This document shows positions 23,860-34,957 of a stretch of 64,000 nt of DNA, piece after piece. Origin of the DNA: Lycorma delicatula (taxonomy: Eukaryota > Arthropoda > Insecta > Hemiptera > Fulgoridae); NCBI RefSeq assembly GCF_047948215.1, contig NC_134467.1, forward strand, positions 39,492,520 through 39,556,519, read 5' to 3'. How positions within the stretch are numbered: the stretch's first letter is position 1; each line of letters begins with the position of its first letter. The translations under genes were made by a program, and so were the position numbers. A model generated the notes under the pieces. That model had not been told where the DNA came from. It searched no databases and worked only from the letters and a program-made list of their open reading frames with translations.

Positions 23860-25371
23860 AGTTAGTTAATTTTGTTTACTGTGAATTGGAAAATGAATAA
23901 GTGAAACGTTGTGTAATTAATTTATAAGTTTGTATAGTTGATTGTTTAACCAAAGAAATAAATAAAGGTATTATTTTTAAGTAAAATATTTCTATACATA
24001 TATATAAATTTAGGGTGCTGATTATAAATGAAATTTTTTTATACATTTACATTTAAAGCTATAATATTCCAAAAATGTAAATTACACGTTGTCCATTATT
24101 ATATAAACATTCTCGAATAGCATTACAAATTACTAAATAATTTTTATAGTTTTGTTTTCGAATTAGGAATGCAAAGTTGGCGGGAGTTTATTTCTCCCTA
24201 CGGATCGCAGAACCTGGACAGAGTCCCTTGCTGCTGGATGATTCTAATCGGGCTTGTTTTTAAAGGTTTATTTTAAATGACGGGTCTAATTTTTCAAGTT
24301 GTGTTTTCAAATTGCAATATAAATAATGCACTATATATTAATAAAAACTAGTGTTACCAAATAGAGAATAAATAAACAATTTTTGATGGTTTAATTCTAG
24401 AATTAAATTTTTTATCACATCATAACCCAGTAGTAACACAGCCATGACTTCACATTTCTGTGGTCTATTTTTAATATACACTGTATATACTTAAGATTAA
24501 TGAACTGGAGAGAAATACCGGGTGTTTAATGCGCATGCTCAGATCAGTACTCTTAGTAGTTAAACCGACCTGTACCGTTAAAACTCAGCACATTTGTATC
24601 TCGAGGCAATTCTTTTTTTAATACAATCTATTTATTATAAATCAATTAATATATACATAAATATATAATTTAATAAAAATCAGTACTCGCCTACTGTTCC
24701 GTGTACTGGATTGAATCAATCCTCCATTAGAATGTTGAGTTAAAACAAATTCTATATGTGTTTTCACCATTTTGAACTGGCCTGTAATTTAAAAAAAGAT
24801 GTAAATAAATATAATAAAAAATATAAATAAATAAATAAAAATAATGGTATTTTCACCATTTTGAACTGGCCTGTAATTAAATAAATAAATATAGTAGAAG
24901 TACTATATATTTTTTATTAATTTATTCAAGAAGCGTCTTTTGTCTTGTACATATTTAAGAGATTAGTTACAAATTTAATTATTCATTAAACCATAAAAAA
25001 AATTTTTTTAAATTCTAAATAGATCTCTGATAAAATTGTTAAGGTTGCTTTAGTAAAAGTAATAAATTTTCAGTTCATGTTTTCTACTGGTGAAATTAAT
25101 GAAAAATGTTTTTGAGTTACGGTAAACGAAAAAGTTTGCCCAGATTTCAGTTCTTTTAATAAAATAAAACCCTAATGTAATTTTTCGGATTCAAATTAAA
25201 AAATAAATTTGTTGATATTTTATCTAATTTGACCTAGAAAATAGAATAAAATAGGTGCCCCTAAACTATAAATTATGTAGTTTTTTTTAAAGATAACCGA
25301 CGTAAAATACAAAATTCGGTGTCGAATTTTTATCGGATAATTTAGCGACTAATATTGCAAAATCAAAAATC
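23860..25371. other. AT-rich non-coding with repeat B copy 2
   Basis: Family B copy 2 at about 24180-24240 (TTTCTCCCTACGGATCGCAG). CACCATTTTGAACTGGCCTG occurs twice, near 24765 and 24853, as a short direct duplication. No gene. Confidence 0.5.
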
Positions 25372-25653
25372 GTCATGCATAAAAACTCTTAACTAGAATT
25401 CTATACAGAAGAATTGAGAGGAGAGTGGAGGAAGTGTTAGGAGAAGACCAGTTTGGTTTCAGGAAAAGTATAGGGACAAGGGAAGCAATTTTAGCCTCAG
25501 ATTAATAGTAGAAGGAAGAATAAAGAAAAACAAACCGACATACTTGGCGTTTATAGACCTACAAAAGGCATTCGATAACGTAGACTGGAATAAAATGTTC
25601 AGCATTTTAAAAAGGTTAGGGTTCAAATACAGAGATAGAAGAACAATTGCTAA
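25372..25653 (+). pseudogene. LINE-A copy a, RT core fragment
   Basis: Encodes part of the fingers/palm of a non-LTR reverse transcriptase: LTRILYRRIERRVEEVLGED, QFGFRKSIGTREAI, then a one-base loss, and YLAFIDLQKAFDNVDWNKMF with the first catalytic Asp of RT. It stops abruptly at 25653, where the R1-clade LINE begins. At least five more LINE-A copies lie in this window. Confidence 0.85.
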
Positions 25654-26026
25654 CCCCCGCGCCCTCAGAGTGCCTAGGGTGCCCCCCATACGTGTGGGGG
25701 TTGCCTTAGTGCGATGAGACCGGGGACACTCTGGTCGTGCGTCTGATGGTGGCTACTGGTAACTGGTGTGACTTGTGACTAATTAAGATTTCTATCTTGA
25801 CGGCTGTGTAGGTGTGTAAGCGTGGGTGTTGTGGATGTTAGTAGCTTGTCCCGTTTTATGCAGGTTCTTGTATGTTGTTGTCGGTGTATTGTTATTGCCG
25901 TATGTGTTGCTTCCAGTAGTGTTGTTTGTGTGGTGTGTGACATTGCTGGATTATTATGACTGTGTGTGGGCGATTCACCCTTCTGATGAACATTTTTATA
26001 AGCAGTCCCAGGAAGGGGGAAGCCAC

Positions 26027-26132
26027 GGATGAAAGTTTAGTCGGTAGTGCGCAGGTATACATATGCCCTTAGTTATAACTGGCAGAACCTGTTAGCAAGC
26101 CTGAAACTGCTTAGGCGTCCGTAAATGGAGTT
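26027..26132 (+). repeat. Internal direct repeat in LINE 5' region, copy 1
   Basis: About 106 bp starting GGATGAAAGTTTAGTCGGTA and ending CGTAAATGGAGTT, repeated about 1.1 kb downstream at 27123-27228 with scattered differences. Repeated 5' modules are common in LINE untranslated regions and may act as promoter units. Confidence 0.8.
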
Positions 26133-27122
26133 AAAGGTTAAAGTTAGGTTAGGTAATTAATAATTCCGTATACTGAAGTTCGTACGATATCAACAGAACT
26201 CCCCTGAGTGGAGGGAAATACGTGAACGAGCAGGTATTGCTGGAATGGACCCTGGTGACCAGACAGACAACTTTTCTCCAGTTTCACCACAAAACTGGAG
26301 AAACGTTGAGTTTGCAAGGTTGTTGGTACGTGCCAAGGATGTGGAGAGCCGGAGGAAGGGATATCAGTATTAGATTAAGGATAAGAGGACAGCCCAGCAG
26401 GAAGGGCCAGCACGCTCAGGTATATTGGTATCGGTGATCGGCTGGGGACTCCTTGGAAAAGTAGACTGGGTAAAAATATTTAAAAAAACTGAGTCCTGGC
26501 CACTCTGTGGGGGCTCGGGAACGACAGTCGGGCCCGGTTCCCTTTCCCAGGCATGGCACAAAAAAATGTAAAGACCCGATCCCTGGGGGTGGGAGCCCAG
26601 GAACGACGTAGTCGAGCCTGGTCGCTCCTCCCCGGAGATTTGAGGCAGGCATAATAAGAAAAAATCCAACCGGGGAGCCGACCTGCCATGTCGGACATAC
26701 TGCTGAGCTTTACTTAGCTGTATGTCCAGCCCAGGAGAGTAGAAAAAAAGATATCAACGTAACCTGAGTCGAATGAAGGATTTGATCCACAGAGAATATA
26801 GTTTTTATCTGCGTTCTAAGTGTTTTTGATTGGTTTTTCGGAGTTTATTTTTGGAGTGGATATTACGGATTGATTGGTGAACATTTATTGGACAAGTGTT
26901 TAAAATTTGAAGTGAATCGGACAACGGACATACGAAATATTTTGATTTTATAAGTGAAGTAGGCTAACATAACCTATTTACTGTAAGAAAAATTTTAAAT
27001 TATTTTGTACGTTCAGGCAGGAACGTGACGTCACTAATTCTTGACTAATAAAGTTACAGGATATTTTCAGCATATTTGCTGGCAAGTAAAATCCAGCTGT
27101 ACCAAGAAGGATTGGTAGCCAG

Positions 27123-27228
27123 GGATGAAGGTTTAGTCGGTAGTGCGCAGGAACACATACGCATTTAATAACATCTTGTGGAACCTGTTAGCGAGCTCGA
27201 AACTGCGTAGGCGCCCGTAAATGGAGTT
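27123..27228 (+). repeat. Internal direct repeat in LINE 5' region, copy 2
   Basis: Second copy of the 26027-26132 unit (TTTAGTCGGTAGTGCGCAGG shared exactly). Some short ORFs of the LINE 5' region overlap the area and have no recognised domain. Confidence 0.8.
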
Positions 27229-28009
27229 CTTCCACCTCTTACAAAAAATTAGAATAATATTTTTAAAAATCTCTAAGTGTTTACTGTGAACATTATTAGG
27301 GGTTCCATCTTTCTTCATAACTATGTAACCCGTCCGTATTTGGGAAAACCTTCAGGATATATACTGATCTTACCTCCCGGATTCGGGGGGGGGGACATGT
27401 TACCCCTCATCGACCTCCCTGACCCCCCTTGATATAGTCGAAGTGTTACAGAAAAGACTTTTCGGCGTAGATTCTGATATCGTCGAGATCGTAACTGTCT
27501 TCTACAGTTGGATATTTCCAAAATATGGATCATGAGATCCTGTTAGACCTAATAGGGTTCTGGGTCTTTTCCCAGTCAAAAACGAGTCAGCATCTATTGG
27601 AGTGAGAGCTGAGGTCGTGCCTACAGAAGCTACAATAGATATAGTCAGGTATCGCTAGCGATTTGAAGCACAGGGAAATTAGAAAAAGGAGACGCCCTCC
27701 TATTTTGGAGGAGATTTCGGAGACAGATTCGGTGGTTGCGGAGCTGTGAATTTAATTGATAAATTGGAGAGGGTTGCTAGGACCTTCCGTCAGGCTATTG
27801 ATAAAAAAACACTAAACTATAAATTAAACTAATGAAAATATGGAGCTGATTAAAATAGTCGAACAGATATCCGAATATAAAGCGAATATAGAGCTTTGTC
27901 AGCACGGATTTTGAAGCCTCCATTGCAGGATTCGTTTACGCAGACTGATACTAATAAGGAACACGTGAGGATTATGAGCTAACTGGAGTCAGGAGTCTAT
28001 GATGGAGGT

Positions 28010-29110
28010 TCAACTTATAATGAAAAGTTGGCCGAAGGATGGCCTCCTGTTTTGAGGAAAAAGATTGCGGTTGCTGTTGACATTGCATCTTTGGGTGACT
28101 CCTTTACTAGAGGTGTCTTCAGGAAGGCTCCTGAGATCAGACTACGCATGGTAAGTTGAAGGCCGAGCAGCTGTCTGCTTTTTGCCCGCATATCAAGGTT
28201 CTTCCGGGAGAGAAGGTGGAAATGGAGTCTCTCACACTGTTTTTGTTTTGGTTGTCGACTCTTTCCAGAGTGATACAAAGGTGATTGAGGACCTGTAGAA
28301 CGGCATTGATCAGTTTTTTGTATTACCCAATAACAGAACGATCTTTGGTGAAAAACAGGTGACAGAATGGGTTATTTTATAAAGAAGCTCCTGGAATACA
28401 CTGGGAGGAGGAGTAAGTCGACCATTTTGGGGATGCATCTGGTTGTGCAAAGGAAAGGGTCTCCCCGGCCCTCCATCCAAAACGGTTCCGGTGTCTGCTC
28501 AAAACTTGCGTTATGCTGATTTATTGAGGCAGGTGAAGGAACGTATCCAAGTTGAACTTCTGGAGATTCTATCGGTGTGAGAAGGGGTCAAGCCGGTAAA
28601 GTATTAATACGAGTCAAAGATAAGGGTCAGGGCCTAGAATTGTTGGAAAAGAAGATTGTTGAAGGAGTAGAAGCTGTCCAGGGAGCTCATATTAAGAAAG
28701 TGACTTAAGGACATAGAAGAGCTCTCCACTATGGAGGATATCCGGAAAGCTTGAGCGCAATTGCGGGACTAGAGGAGGTATACCCTCAGCAAATTTCCCT
28801 GAGGAATTCTTATGGAAGTACTAAGACGGCCATATTAGCGGTACCGACTAAAATGGCGGATACTTTATATCAAAAGGGCAGGATACGCATTGGCTGGGTT
28901 TCGTGCAGAGTCGATCTCAATATTCAACGTGGAGAGGTGTTTTCGATGCTGATCTGTTGGTCATAGGGCGGCGAGATGTAAGGGACCAGATAGAAGCAGG
29001 GAAGAATGTTTCCGATGTGCAAAAGATGTTCATTTTAAGGCAGATTGTGTGAAGGGCTTTAGGAGCAAAGATCAAAACCGCGCTGGGGGCTTGGAGCGCC
29101 ATACAGTCGC
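28010..29110 (+). pseudogene. R1-type LINE ORF1 (gag-like)
   Basis: RNA-binding gag-like protein in pieces. A fragment reading RVKDKGQGLELLEKKIVEGV lies near 28620. An open 71-codon stretch at 28751-28966 includes KGRIRIGWVSCRVDL, the box just before the zinc knuckles. Then GHRAARC (first knuckle, damaged by a stop) and CFRCAKDVHFKADC, a canonical CX2CX4HX4C knuckle, in another frame. Frameshifts and stops make it non-functional. Confidence 0.75.
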
Positions 29111-29159
29111 AGTATGATTAAGTTATTGATAACTAATTAACAACTAAATCTACCACGAT

Positions 29160-30640
29160 TTAGTGGAGGAAACAGCAAGGGGTCTACATGTTGATTTCAT
29201 AGTATGTTCATGTTAATAAGTATGTTGCGGCAGGAAGTGGATGGTGTGCTGACAGGACGATGTGCCCATAAGAGTTATAAGTAACATATTAGGCTGGAGA
29301 TTATGAGGAACAGGAGTGATAGCTGTTTAACTAGATCAAACTGTGATGATAGGCGTATATATAACTCCTAATTGCAAGCTCTCCCAGTGCATCGAGTTTT
29401 TGTGTGGTCTTTAGGTGACTCTTGCTAGAATAACCAAGAGGATTATTAGGAGATACTAATTGTAAAATAGTAATGGGTGGAAGTTCATACATCAATAGAC
29501 TTGGCGAGGTCCTAACAGATCTAATGCAGTTGATTGGACTCTACAATGTTAATAACGGAACGCCCAGGTATGAAACTAGGGGAGGACATGCTTCCGTTCT
29601 GGATCTAGTAATCCTTGGTAGGAGATTGAATCGGGAGTTATGCATCTGGAATGTACTTGAAGATGACGTCGCCAGTGACCATCTTGCATCAAATTTGGAG
29701 GTGAGAGGGGCATCGTTCAGAGGCAGGAGAAGTGGGCATCTCCTCCTGATTGATTGACTGGCAGGTGAATACTGTGCTTAAAAGGGTCTCCGAGAGAATA
29801 AGCAAACCTCTACACGTGCACCGGAAGTCTTTCAGACCACTTATGCGGGAGGAGCCCGCATAATAGGGGAAAGAAAGGGTCATAAGCCAGTGTATACTGG
29901 TGAGACACCTAAAATAGCAAATTGAGAAGGGACTTGCAACGGAAATAGAAGAATAATGCACCGTCTTTTCAGATATAGGGAGGGTCTAATTCAGACAGTT
30001 ATCAATTTAGAGACAATAGACGAGAACTTAATTATGAAATTAAGAGAGTCAAACGACTAAGGTGGGGAGAAATATGTGAGGATCTAGATAGGGACCTGTG
30101 GGGGCGGGCCTACCAAATCATCATGAAAAGATTTGATAGGCGTCTGCCTGTCCGAGCTGAGGTTCAAGCGAAGAATGAGATGGCTAGACTCTACCATTGT
30201 GGGCCGCACTTGACGTTGGAATGTGAGGAGAAATTTCACCATTGACAAGATTAGAGCGGCGATCAGTAGACTTTGAAACGAGAAGAATCCGAGTCCTGAT
30301 AAGGTCCCGGCTGAAGTACTAAAGGATCTGGTTGGACGTATACCCTGGGTCATAGTAGACATGGTTAACCGGCAATTGGAGTGCGACACATTTCCGGCAT
30401 GCTAGAAACAGGCACAATAGGTCTTCCTGTCTAAAGGTAAAAATAAGAACACGGCTGTATAGTTTCGGCCATTATGTCCACTGAATATATGGTGAAAGTG
30501 ATGGAGAGGTTGCTGGTGACACTCATTGTAGAGGAACTTTACAGAGGATTTGGTCTTCATGATAGCCAATACAGATTCATAAAAGGGCGTTCTACTATTC
30601 AGGCAGTTTATGCAGTATATGTTTATGTATAAGTGTATTA
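29160..30640 (+). pseudogene. R1-type LINE ORF2, endonuclease and RT start
   Basis: An open 94-codon stretch at 29473-29757 carries the apurinic-type endonuclease end: LMQLIGLYNVNNG, TRGGHASVLDLVILG and the SDHL box. Further on, broken frames give IRAAISRL, PDKVPAEVLKDLVGR and IVDMVNRQLECDTFPAC, the start of the RT domain, then a degenerate FRPLCPLNI and KGRSTIQAVYAVY-like region. The catalytic YADD part is not reached. Target specificity cannot be read. Confidence 0.75.
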
Positions 30641-30901
30641 TATTTGATACTAATATAATTTCCGATTGTTGGAGGAGTTAGATAATATCTAATCTACAAG
30701 ATTCTACACAACAGTCTATTTAACCTTTGAAATGAAATTATCGGGGCGCATACAAATATTTTATGGAAAACAATGAAAATAAGGGATCGGGAGGAATGTG
30801 ATAAATCGAGATTCCTTTTTAAAGACTCCTTTTTATGGAATGATCCATTCAATCAAATCTTGCAGGATATTCCCTTATTTTGAACTCTACAACAATAAAT
30901 A
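30641..30901. other. AT-rich spacer
   Basis: Separates the truncated LINE from mariner M2. No feature seen. Confidence 0.4.
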
Positions 30902-31530
30902 CGAGGGTTATTTTTTTCAAGGTCCGATCGGTCGCTAAATAAAAACCTGCGCAAAAATCGGATGATGTGTTGCGCAGCGTCCCAAGTATGGCCTTCAATA
31001 ACGCCGCGTCACTTCGTTTAGTTCTGAACACGCAGTTAGCACATAAACATGTCTACAACAATAGCATCTCCCGCAAAGTGTGAAGTGGGTGCGGTAATGC
31101 GATTTCTTCAGGCTGAGGGATGTAATGCGGCTGAAATTCATCGACGAATAAGTAATGTGTACGGTGAAACTTCAATGAGTGACAACAAAGTGACAAACTT
31201 CAAAGCAGGACGTACAGATGTTCATGATGCAGGCGGTCAGGGAAGGAAGCGAGTGTCAACCGATGATCTCGTTGAGCAAGTGGATGAGGCGATTCGAGAA
31301 AATCGTCTGTTCACAATTTCTGTATCGAGTGTTTCGTTTTCTGAAATTTCAAGGTCAGCTCTCTACACCATTGTGAGTGAGATACTTCAGTACCGCAAAC
31401 TGTGTGCAAGATGGGTTCCCAAGATGCTGTCCGACCATCACAAAACAATGAGAATGGACGCCTCCCTAACGTTTCTCCAGCGCTACCACAATGAAGAAGA
31501 TTTTTTGAACAAAATTGTCAAAGGGGACCA
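30902..31530 (+). mobile_element. mariner M2, 5' half
   Basis: Intact left end CGAGGGTTATTTTTTTCAAG after TA (30900-30901), the leader lost by M1, and the transposase start. Homology to M1 stops at about 31530, just after the KGD of the first catalytic box. The 3' half and right terminal repeat are missing. About 90% similar to M1 by eye. Confidence 0.88.
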
Positions 31531-31663
31531 TTGTATGAAGAGTAATATTCGGTCTTATTCCTTTGCAGACAAAACGTGGAGTAATATTTGCCCAGAAACA
31601 ATTATTAATTGCTTTAAAATTTATGGATTTTCATCCGGAAAAACAATCAGGATTAATTTCTAG
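31049..31663 (+). pseudogene. Fused mariner/pogo open frame, 204 aa
   Basis: Residues 1-160 are the mariner N-terminus: helix-turn-helix with ETSMSDNKV, then a small deletion removing the RQWCRN part, GRTDVHDAGGQGRKRVSTDD, and the linker to NEEDFLNKIVKGD. The frame continues into unrelated sequence ending DKTWSNICPETIINCFKIYG, which resembles the end of a pogo/CENP-B-type transposase (NxVxPETIxNCFxKAGF). No catalytic triad, so it cannot transpose. Whether the fused frame is expressed is unknown. Confidence 0.7.
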
Positions 31664-31975
31664 ACCCAGAAGAAGAATGGGGTGTTGTAATTTATAAAAT
31701 CTTTAACATTAGTACGAACGAAATTTCATTTGACTTGTTCTCATACTTTGATGATATTGTATTTAGTATAATTTCAGCTGATGATATAATCGCATTGGTG
31801 TCAGATTCAACCATTCATAAGTATTCCTATGAAGATGATGAAATGGAATAAGTAGAAATTACAATTACAACAAAAGATACATACTCGGTAATAAATCGCC
31901 TTCGAATATTCTTCTAAAGTTCATGCGAAGTAGAAATGATGTATTTAGTAAATTAGTGTACATTGAAAATGCCCT
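31531..31975 (+). pseudogene. pogo-like transposase C-terminal fragment
   Basis: After the ETIINCF box there is a one-base frame change, then an acidic open stretch (DPEEEWGVVIYKI ... FSYFDDIVFSIISADDIIAL ... EDDEME), the usual acidic tail of pogo/jerky-like DDE proteins, then TTKDTYSVINRLRIFF. Only the tail survives and no catalytic residues are present. Confidence 0.6.
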
Positions 31976-31994
31976 TGGATTTTCAAATCTTTTC

Positions 31995-32275
31995 TTTTTC
32001 ATGTTTAGCTTCCAGTAATTACTTTTCAAATAATACTTTAGAGTATGATATGTATGAGTGTAAATGAAGTGTAATCTTGTACAGTCTCAGTTCGACCATT
32101 TCTGAGATATGTGGTTAATTGAAACACAACCACCAAAGAACACCGGTATCCACAATCTATTATTCAAATCCGTGTAAAAATAACTGACTTAACTACGACT
32201 TGAACGCTGGAACTCTCGACTTCCAAATCAGCTGATTTGGGAAGACGCGTTCATCACTATACCAGCTTGGTGGGT
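31995..32275 (-). mobile_element. SINE copy 6
   Basis: Minus-strand, near full length, from TTTTCATGTTTAGCTTCC to CTTGGTGGGTTA, with the inverted head ACCAGC at the A box slightly mutated. No clear target duplication. Confidence 0.88.
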
Positions 32276-32514
32276 TAATCTAGGTATAACTGACTTTAAG
32301 GAATTGTGAACTTGTATGAACTTCCTTTTCAGATGTCCAATATACAAATTAGTTGATGTGTCATCCAATAAAATTAAATTTCTGATACCATATAAAAAAA
32401 TATGGTAGAAAATATTGTAGATCTACCATTTCTGATATTAAAAGTTGTTACTGCCATTATGAGACGTATTTTGAAGTGTTTAGGAAACCTTTTGTTATGA
32501 GGTCATATATTTTA
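32276..32514. other. AT-rich spacer
   Basis: No recognised feature. Confidence 0.4.
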
Positions 32515-34216
32515 TTAAGGAAAATTTTGGGGCACAAATTAAAATCTAATACTGTGTTAAACAAAGATGGTACACCAATATATAATACGAAAAGTAAAGT
32601 CGATAGATGGGTGGAATATATTGAGTTATACGGAGGAAATTAATTAGAAAATGGTGTTATAGAGGAAGAAGAGGAAGTTGAGGAGGATGAAATGGGAGAA
32701 ACAATACTGAGATCTGAATTTAAGAGAGCATTAAAAGATTTAAATGGCAGAAAGGCTCCTGGAATAGACGGAATACCTGTAGAATTACTGCGCAGTGCAG
32801 GTGAGGAAGCGGTTGATAGATTATACAAACTAGTGTGTAATATTTATGAAAAAGGGGAATTTCCGTCAGACTTCAAAAAAAGTGTTATAGTAATGATACC
32901 AAAGAGAGCAGGGGCAGATAAATGTGAAGAATACAGAACAATTAGTTTAACTAGTCATGCATAAATAATTTTAACTAGAATTCTATACAGAAGAATTGAG
33001 AGGAGAGTGGAAGAACTGTTAGGAGAAGACCAATTTGGTTTCAGGAAAAGCATAGGGGACAAGGGAAGCAATTTTAGGCCTCAGATTAATAGTAGAAGGA
33101 AGATTAAAGAAAAACAAACCAACATACTTGGCGTTTATAGACCTAGAAAAGGCATTCGATAACATAGACTGGAATAAAATGTTCAGCATTTTAAAAAAAT
33201 TAGGGTTCAAATACAGAGATAGAAGAACGATTGCTAACATGTACAGGAACCAAACAGCAACAGTAATAATTGAACATAAGAAAGAAGCCGTAATAAGAAA
33301 GGGAGTCCGACAAGGATGTTCCCTATCACCGTTACTTTTTAATCTTTACATGGAACTAGCAGTTAATGATGTTAAAGAACAATTTAGATTCGGAGTAACA
33401 GTACAAGGTGAAAAGATAAAGATGCTACAATTTGCTGATGATATAGTAATTCTAGCCGACAGTAAAAAGGATTTAGAAGAAACAATGAACGGCATAGATG
33501 AAGTCCTACGCATAAGTCCTAAGAACTATCGCATGAAAAAAAAACAAAAGTAATGAAATGTAGTAGAAATAACAAAGATGGACCACTGAATGTGAAAATA
33601 GGAGGAGAAAAGATTATGGAGGTAGAAGAATTTTGTTATTTGGGAAGTAGAATTAATAAAGATGGACGAAGCAGGAGCGATATAAAATGCCGAATAGCAC
33701 AAGCTAAACGAGTCTTCAGTAAGAAATATAATTTGTTTACATCAAAAATTAATTTAAATGTCAGGAGAAGATTTTTGAAAGTGTATGTTTGGAGTGTCGC
33801 TTTATATGGAAGTGAAACTTGGACAATCAGAGTATCTGAGAAGAAAATATTAGAAGCTTTTGAAATGTGGTGCTATAGGAGAATGTTAAAAATCAGATGG
33901 GTGGATAAAGTGACAAATGAAGAGGTATTGCGGCAAATAGATGAAGAAAGAAGCATTTGGAAAAAATATAGTTAAAAGAAGAGACAGACTTATAGGCCAC
34001 ATACTAAGGCATCCTGGAATAGTCTCTTTAATATTGGAAGGACAGGTAGAAGGAAAAAATTGTGTAGGCAGGCCACGTTTGGAATATGTAAAACAAGTTG
34101 TTAGGGATGTAGGATGTAGAGGGTGTACTGAAATGAAACGACTAGCACTAGATAGGGAATCTTGGAGAGCTGCATCAAACCAGTCAAATGAATGACGACA
34201 AAAAAAAAAAAAAAAT
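32515..34216 (+). mobile_element. LINE-A copy b, 5'-truncated
   Basis: Second largest LINE-A copy here. It enters between endonuclease and RT (GGAAAATTTTGGGGCACA, as at 44079) and ends ACGACAAAAAA..., a poly-A tail. The 5' truncation with a 3' A-tail is the signature of target-primed reverse transcription. Clade: CR1/L2/RTE-like endonuclease-RT type, not resolved. Confidence 0.9.
32692..34195 (+). pseudogene. LINE-A reverse transcriptase, broken
   Basis: Copies template RNA at the nicked target. Pieces: 32692-32964 (RT fingers, RKAPGIDGIPVELLRSAG, ending at a stop in the SLTSH box), 33128-33553 (palm: AFIDLEKAFDNIDWNKM, GVRQGCSLSPLLFNLYMELA, catalytic FADDIVIL), 33553-33975 (thumb and connector: FCYLGSRINKDGR, YGSETWTIRVSEKK, EMWCYRRMLKIRW) and 33941-34195 (RLIGHILRHPG, GRPRLEYVKQVV, DRESWRAASNQS). 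Small indels cause each break. Catalytic residues are present but the reading frame is not continuous. Confidence 0.9.
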
Positions 34217-34552
34217 AGTCGTCTTTCTTTTTCTGTTTAAGACTTCGGCACCAGCTGTGTTGTTACGTCACAGGTTAGTGGTGTATTTAAAGTATCCCCT
34301 AGTACGACACTTAACACACCCGCACGAATGAAGTACGAATGTGTGCGCGCTTTAGTTAGAATCATTGAATTGAAGAAACTAAAAATATTATATTTAAACA
34401 TAACGATAAATATTTTTAATTAAGTTGCATGTGTAAGCCGTGCATCAAAAGAAAGCGGGAAAGTCCTACAACTGTGTTGTCAGGAAAAAAAATTTACAAT
34501 TTTTTCAAATAAATTTTATTATCTTTAAAAATAATAGTTTTATTAGTAAGCC
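34217..34552. repeat. Spacer holding repeat family C, copy 1
   Basis: 34428-34522 (GTGTAAGCCGTGCATCAAAA, then GTCCTACAACTGTGTTGTCA and an A/T-rich end) recurs nearly unchanged at 38146-38242, immediately after LINE-A copy d. Class unknown. Confidence 0.7.
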
Positions 34553-34810
34553 CACCAGGCTGGTATCAGCAACTCAATTATAATACCACCTGGTAACACT
34601 CAACGCAAATCAATTATTTAACGGCAAATTTTTTAAGTCAAAGATTCTCAGGTTCAAATCTTAGTATATTTTAGTTACTTTTATATACGGATTTGAATAC
34701 TAGACCAATGGATACCGGTGTACTTTGGTGGTTGAGGTTCAATTAACCACCGTCTCAGGAATGGTCGGCCTGAGGCTGTACAAGACTAAACCTAATTTAC
34801 TTCTCAGATG
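34553..34810 (+). mobile_element. SINE copy 7, 3' end replaced
   Basis: Diverged head (B-box-like GGTTCAAATC), body present (GATACCGGTGTACTTTGGTG, CGTCTCAGGAATGGTCGG). It stops near TACTTCTCAGATG, where LINE-A 3' sequence begins without a gap. Confidence 0.8.
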
Positions 34811-34957
34811 TAGGCAGCCCACGTTTGGAATATGTAAAACAAATTGTTAGGGATGTAGGATGTAGAGGGTATACTGAAATGAAACGACTAGCACTAGATA
34901 GGGAATCTTGGAGAGCTGCATCAAACCAGTCAAATGACTGAAGACAAAAAAAAACAT
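34811..34957 (+). mobile_element. LINE-A copy c, 3' end only
   Basis: About 140 bp of LINE-A 3' sequence, from AGGCAGCCCACGTTTGGAAT to CAAATGACTGAAGACAAAAA with an A-tail. Joined directly to the SINE body, forming a SINE-LINE chimera. Confidence 0.88.

Larger units (their letters stand above)
25654..30640 (+). mobile_element. R1-clade LINE, decayed, near full length
   Basis: GC-richer block of about 5 kb with a long 5' region, a gag-like ORF1 and an endonuclease-RT ORF2, all broken. The order and motifs (two CCHC knuckles, GGH.S.LDL endonuclease, APAEVLK-type RT start) fit the R1/LOA/TRAS group. The 5' end sits directly against a broken LINE-A copy at 25653, so it may have inserted there. 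The RT is truncated near 30640, so the 3' end is missing. Confidence 0.8.

Noticed and set aside
25826..26032. Hydrophobic 68-aa protein with membrane-like segment
   Set aside because: Lies in the 5' untranslated region of an R1-type LINE; G/T-rich composition yields Val/Leu runs. No conservation visible.
26370..26698. Three overlapping minus-strand ORFs of 72-99 aa
   Set aside because: Overlap each other in the GC-rich LINE 5' region; no domain.
28015..28278. 87-aa minus ORF
   Set aside because: Antisense to the R1-type gag region.
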